Below are positions 62,201 through 64,000 of a stretch of DNA of 64,000 bases, piece after piece. The first letter of the stretch is position 1, and each line of letters starts with the position of its first letter. The notes under the pieces are model-generated. The model was not told the origin of the DNA, did not search any database, and was given only the letters and a program-made list of their open reading frames with translations. Source of the stretch: Lucifuga dentata (taxonomy: Eukaryota; Chordata; Actinopteri; Ophidiiformes; Bythitidae). Where the stretch lies: NCBI GenBank assembly GCA_014773175.1, contig VXCM01000227.1:283780-347779 (forward strand), in the 5' to 3' direction. Made by a program: the position numbers and the translations under genes.

Positions 62201-62573
62201 TTTAAAGTATCTCACCAATGACATAGGAAAGGATGAGGTTCCAGCCTGTGATAAAAGCCCAGAGTTCTCCAACAGTCACATAGCTGTAAAGGTATGCAGA
62301 GCCAGTTTTGGGGACTCGGGCTCCAAACTCAGCATAGCAGAGACCAGCCAAGACGGAGGCCAGGGCAGCGGTGAGGAAGGACAGGACGATGGCCGGTCCA
62401 GAGCTGTCTCTGGCCACAGAGCCGGCCAGCACGTAGACGCCAGCACCCAACATGCTGCCAACACCCAACGCAACCAGGTCAAAAGTGTTGAGGCATCGGG
62501 ACAAGCGGGACTCCTCCGCGTTACAGTCCACGACCTTCACCCTCAGAAGCTGCTTTCCAATGCTCTTCAACAT
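56220..62573 (-). CDS. slc7a1: Cationic amino acid transporter CAT-1 (SLC7A1)
   Basis: Plasma-membrane, Na+-independent uniporter for arginine, lysine and ornithine (APC superfamily, 14 TM helices expected). Coding exons in transcript order: 62216-62573, 61974-62132, 61263-61461, 60409-60542, 60101-60323, then 58669-58808 or 58145-58281, then 57751-57853, 57121-57326, 56869-57020, 56521-56629, 56220-56416. 659 aa (658 with the other exon); human CAT-1 has 629. Signatures: [20 protein letters not shown], the TM1 substrate motif [77 protein letters not shown] and [14 protein letters not shown]. An N-A-S glycosylation sequon is at residue 222. [14 protein letters not shown] favours SLC7A1 over SLC7A2, as does the mtus2 neighbour. 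The C-terminus ends in ten aspartates. The exon 3 donor (GG|GTTAAG) is the least certain border. Confidence 0.95.
58145..58281 (-). CDS. slc7a1: slc7a1 mutually exclusive exon 6, CAT-2A type
   Basis: 137 nt, phase 2 in and phase 1 out, 387 bases downstream of its twin. It encodes [34 protein letters not shown], one residue shorter, with Arg in place of Glu at residue 375. This matches the low-affinity CAT-2A form of SLC7A2. Acceptor CTTGGCTTAG, donor GTAGGT. Using both exons together would shift the frame, so the choice must be exclusive. Confidence 0.88.
58669..58808 (-). CDS. slc7a1: slc7a1 mutually exclusive exon 6, CAT-1/CAT-2B type
   Basis: 140 nt, phase 2 in and phase 1 out. It encodes [35 protein letters not shown], the form present in mammalian CAT-1 and in high-affinity CAT-2B (Glu at residue 375). 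Acceptor CCCCTACTAG, donor GTGAGG. Its distal 33 bases and donor are repeated at 58576-58641 before an N at 58642, an assembly artefact. Confidence 0.9.
59388..59422. repeat. Poly(T) run with an assembly N
   Basis: N at 59405, between slc7a1 exons 5 and 6; true length unknown. Family D copy 2 follows directly. Confidence 0.7.
59425..59535 (+). repeat. Family D repeat, copy 2, with a CTCF-like core
   Basis: AGCTTTATGTGGAGCAGAC and ACTGATACAGTCC as in copy 1 (19625-19760). The core CCAGTAGATGGCAG at 59515-59528 fully matches CCASYAGRKGGCRS. It lies in the slc7a1 intron between exons 5 and 6. Confidence 0.6.
60584..60790 (+). mobile_element. hAT-type repeat fragment
   Basis: CAGAGGTGGAAGTGGAAAG, GTACATTTACTTGAGTATTG and CTTCTACTCCAAATATTGTA follow the left end of an abundant teleost hAT MITE. 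It lies in slc7a1 intron 3. Confidence 0.6.
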
Positions 62574-64000
62574 CGCCAGAATCGTCCTGGCACACGGTGT
62601 GTTTTAAAACCCCTAGAGACGATGGTTTACCTGTTAATAAAACACCAGGAGAATGTCAAAACACTGAGATAACTGCTCTTTCTCTAAGCTAACACTGATG
62701 ACCATGGCTATGGTTTTAAAGAGACAATTCAATGGAATAACAACAAGGTGAATGAACAAATGTGAAGCAGCCAAGTTAAATGCTGCAAGTCGACATGTGT
62801 GCGGCAGGATTTTGGGTTGTACATCAGATGCAGGCAAAATTAGATATTTTACCCAAATGACACAGACTTCAATTACTGCTCTGAAAATAAGAGCATTATT
62901 ATTATTAGGATATTTTGCAGCATGATGGAAAGTTATCTACTCTAATAAGCTGTTGTACTTATTTTTGTTGGGAAAATGTGGTTTCATCAAACGCCTCTAT
63001 CATGTAGCCCATTACAATACTACAATTGTACAGGTGTACCTAATAAAGTGGCAACTAAGAGCATTATGTAAAAGAATTGCTTATGAAAATACAGTGAAAG
63101 TTGAATTTTCTGACTGCAGCTGCCACTTTTCCACCACTTTGATGCCAAGCTGATGTCACATTGTTTAGAAAAGGTCCCTGTCTTGGGTGTTTCCATGGAA
63201 ACGGCATGCCTGTAAACAATCATAAGGCTGCTTTCACATGATAAGCGGTGAACAGTACACTGAGCTGAGTGCACCATTATCGTGCATTGGAAGCTGAGAA
63301 TGATTCCCAACCTTGTGGTGTTGCAACCTTGAGCGACATGCTCTGCTCAGCTTCCCTGACTTACCTGCCGGAGACCTTCCCAGTGTGACACCAATGAGGG
63401 AATATTTGTATGCGACGCAAGCAGAAGCAACATAAAAATGGAGGAGACGCCCCTTAACCTGCGTCGAGCAATTTCCCCGAGTTGTATAACTCAAATTTAA
63501 AATCAACCAAACAATACAAATACTCACGTTAACTTTCACCAAAACACCCACAGATCTTCCTCTTTCACTGTTACTCAGAGTTACTGTTCTGATCTAGAAA
63601 TCCCAATCAACAGCTTCCCACTTCTTCCGATGAAAAGTATTTTAGCTGAGAGGGAAGTTAACATGCGCTCCTTTGCCATGTGACTCGGATGCCTTTTCGT
63701 GTACAAACCATTCAGGTGAAGTCTCACAAATAGAACAGTGGCATGTCACGTGGTCCGAAGGCTCAGAGCAGCTGTGATGACTCAGACTCCCGTGTGAAAA
63801 GCCAGCTCACCACTAGACAGACTAAATCATGAATGCAACACAGACCCCAAAATATGGCCTGGTTCTACGTTTTTTTTCCCTCCTTGCAACAAGAATAAAG
63901 TTATTTCTCATAAAATTGAAAAATACATCATTTAGGAGTCACGTGGGGACGGTGAGCAAGATGGCGGCTCTGTAGTGGACCTCCGCACACCCACAAGTAA
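62574..64000 (-). other. slc7a1: slc7a1 upstream region
   Basis: It should hold the slc7a1 5' UTR exon(s) and possibly the promoter. A possible acceptor (GTGTGCCAG, near 62586-62594) precedes the ATG by about 15 bases. Nothing else could be assigned; there is no CpG island of note. Confidence 0.4.

Noticed and set aside
63958..63980. ATGGCGGCT start near the right edge
   Set aside because: It reaches a stop after three codons; CAAGATGGCGG also begins many repeats, and the sequence ends too soon to judge.

Overview
This is nuclear DNA from a bony fish, very probably a percomorph teleost. It is AT-rich, every gene is split by GT-AG introns, it is dense in (CA)n microsatellites and small DNA transposons, and all five recognisable proteins are closest to vertebrate families. 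The gene content matches human chromosome 13q: FOXO1 and SLC25A15 (13q14.11), STOML3 (13q13.3), MTUS2 and SLC7A1 (13q12.3). No bacterial, phage, plasmid or CRISPR content was seen.

Layout. 1-2755: exon 1 of foxo1 (minus strand) and the start of its long intron 1. 5152-11357: slc25a15, the mitochondrial ornithine carrier (plus, six coding exons, 303 aa). 14816-18502: a stomatin-family gene, best called stoml3 (plus, seven exons, 289 aa). 22650-45364: mtus2 (minus, 14 coding exons, 1230 aa), with an alternative first exon at 30577-30633 that gives a 347-aa isoform starting MGHCCC. 56220-62573: slc7a1, the cationic amino acid transporter CAT-1 (minus, 11 coding exons per transcript, 659 or 658 aa), with two mutually exclusive copies of exon 6. 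I rebuilt exon borders by hand from splice sites and reading phase; the phases close without a frameshift in all four multi-exon genes.

The space between exons is largely transposon debris: two families of TTAA-flanked elements, two elements with PIF/Harbinger-like ends, several Tc1/mariner-like MITEs, a hAT-like element, tRNA-derived SINE copies, RTE-like 3' ends and one poly(A) retro-insertion with a clear target-site duplication. Fourteen single Ns occur. Five sit between exact direct repeats of 66-67 bases, a sixth sits between copies of a C-run plus (CA)n tract, and the rest lie in homopolymers; this looks like unmerged contig overlap from a short-read assembly, not biology.

The genes share ancient synteny and do not form a pathway. 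slc25a15 (ornithine/citrulline exchange) and slc7a1 (arginine, lysine and ornithine uptake) both serve urea-cycle and arginine metabolism. The points most worth following are the SLC7A2-style affinity-switch exon pair in slc7a1, the lipid-anchor-like short isoform of mtus2, the five-fold 10-residue repeat in mtus2, and a repeat family that carries a CTCF-like core motif. I see no wholly new multi-gene system.
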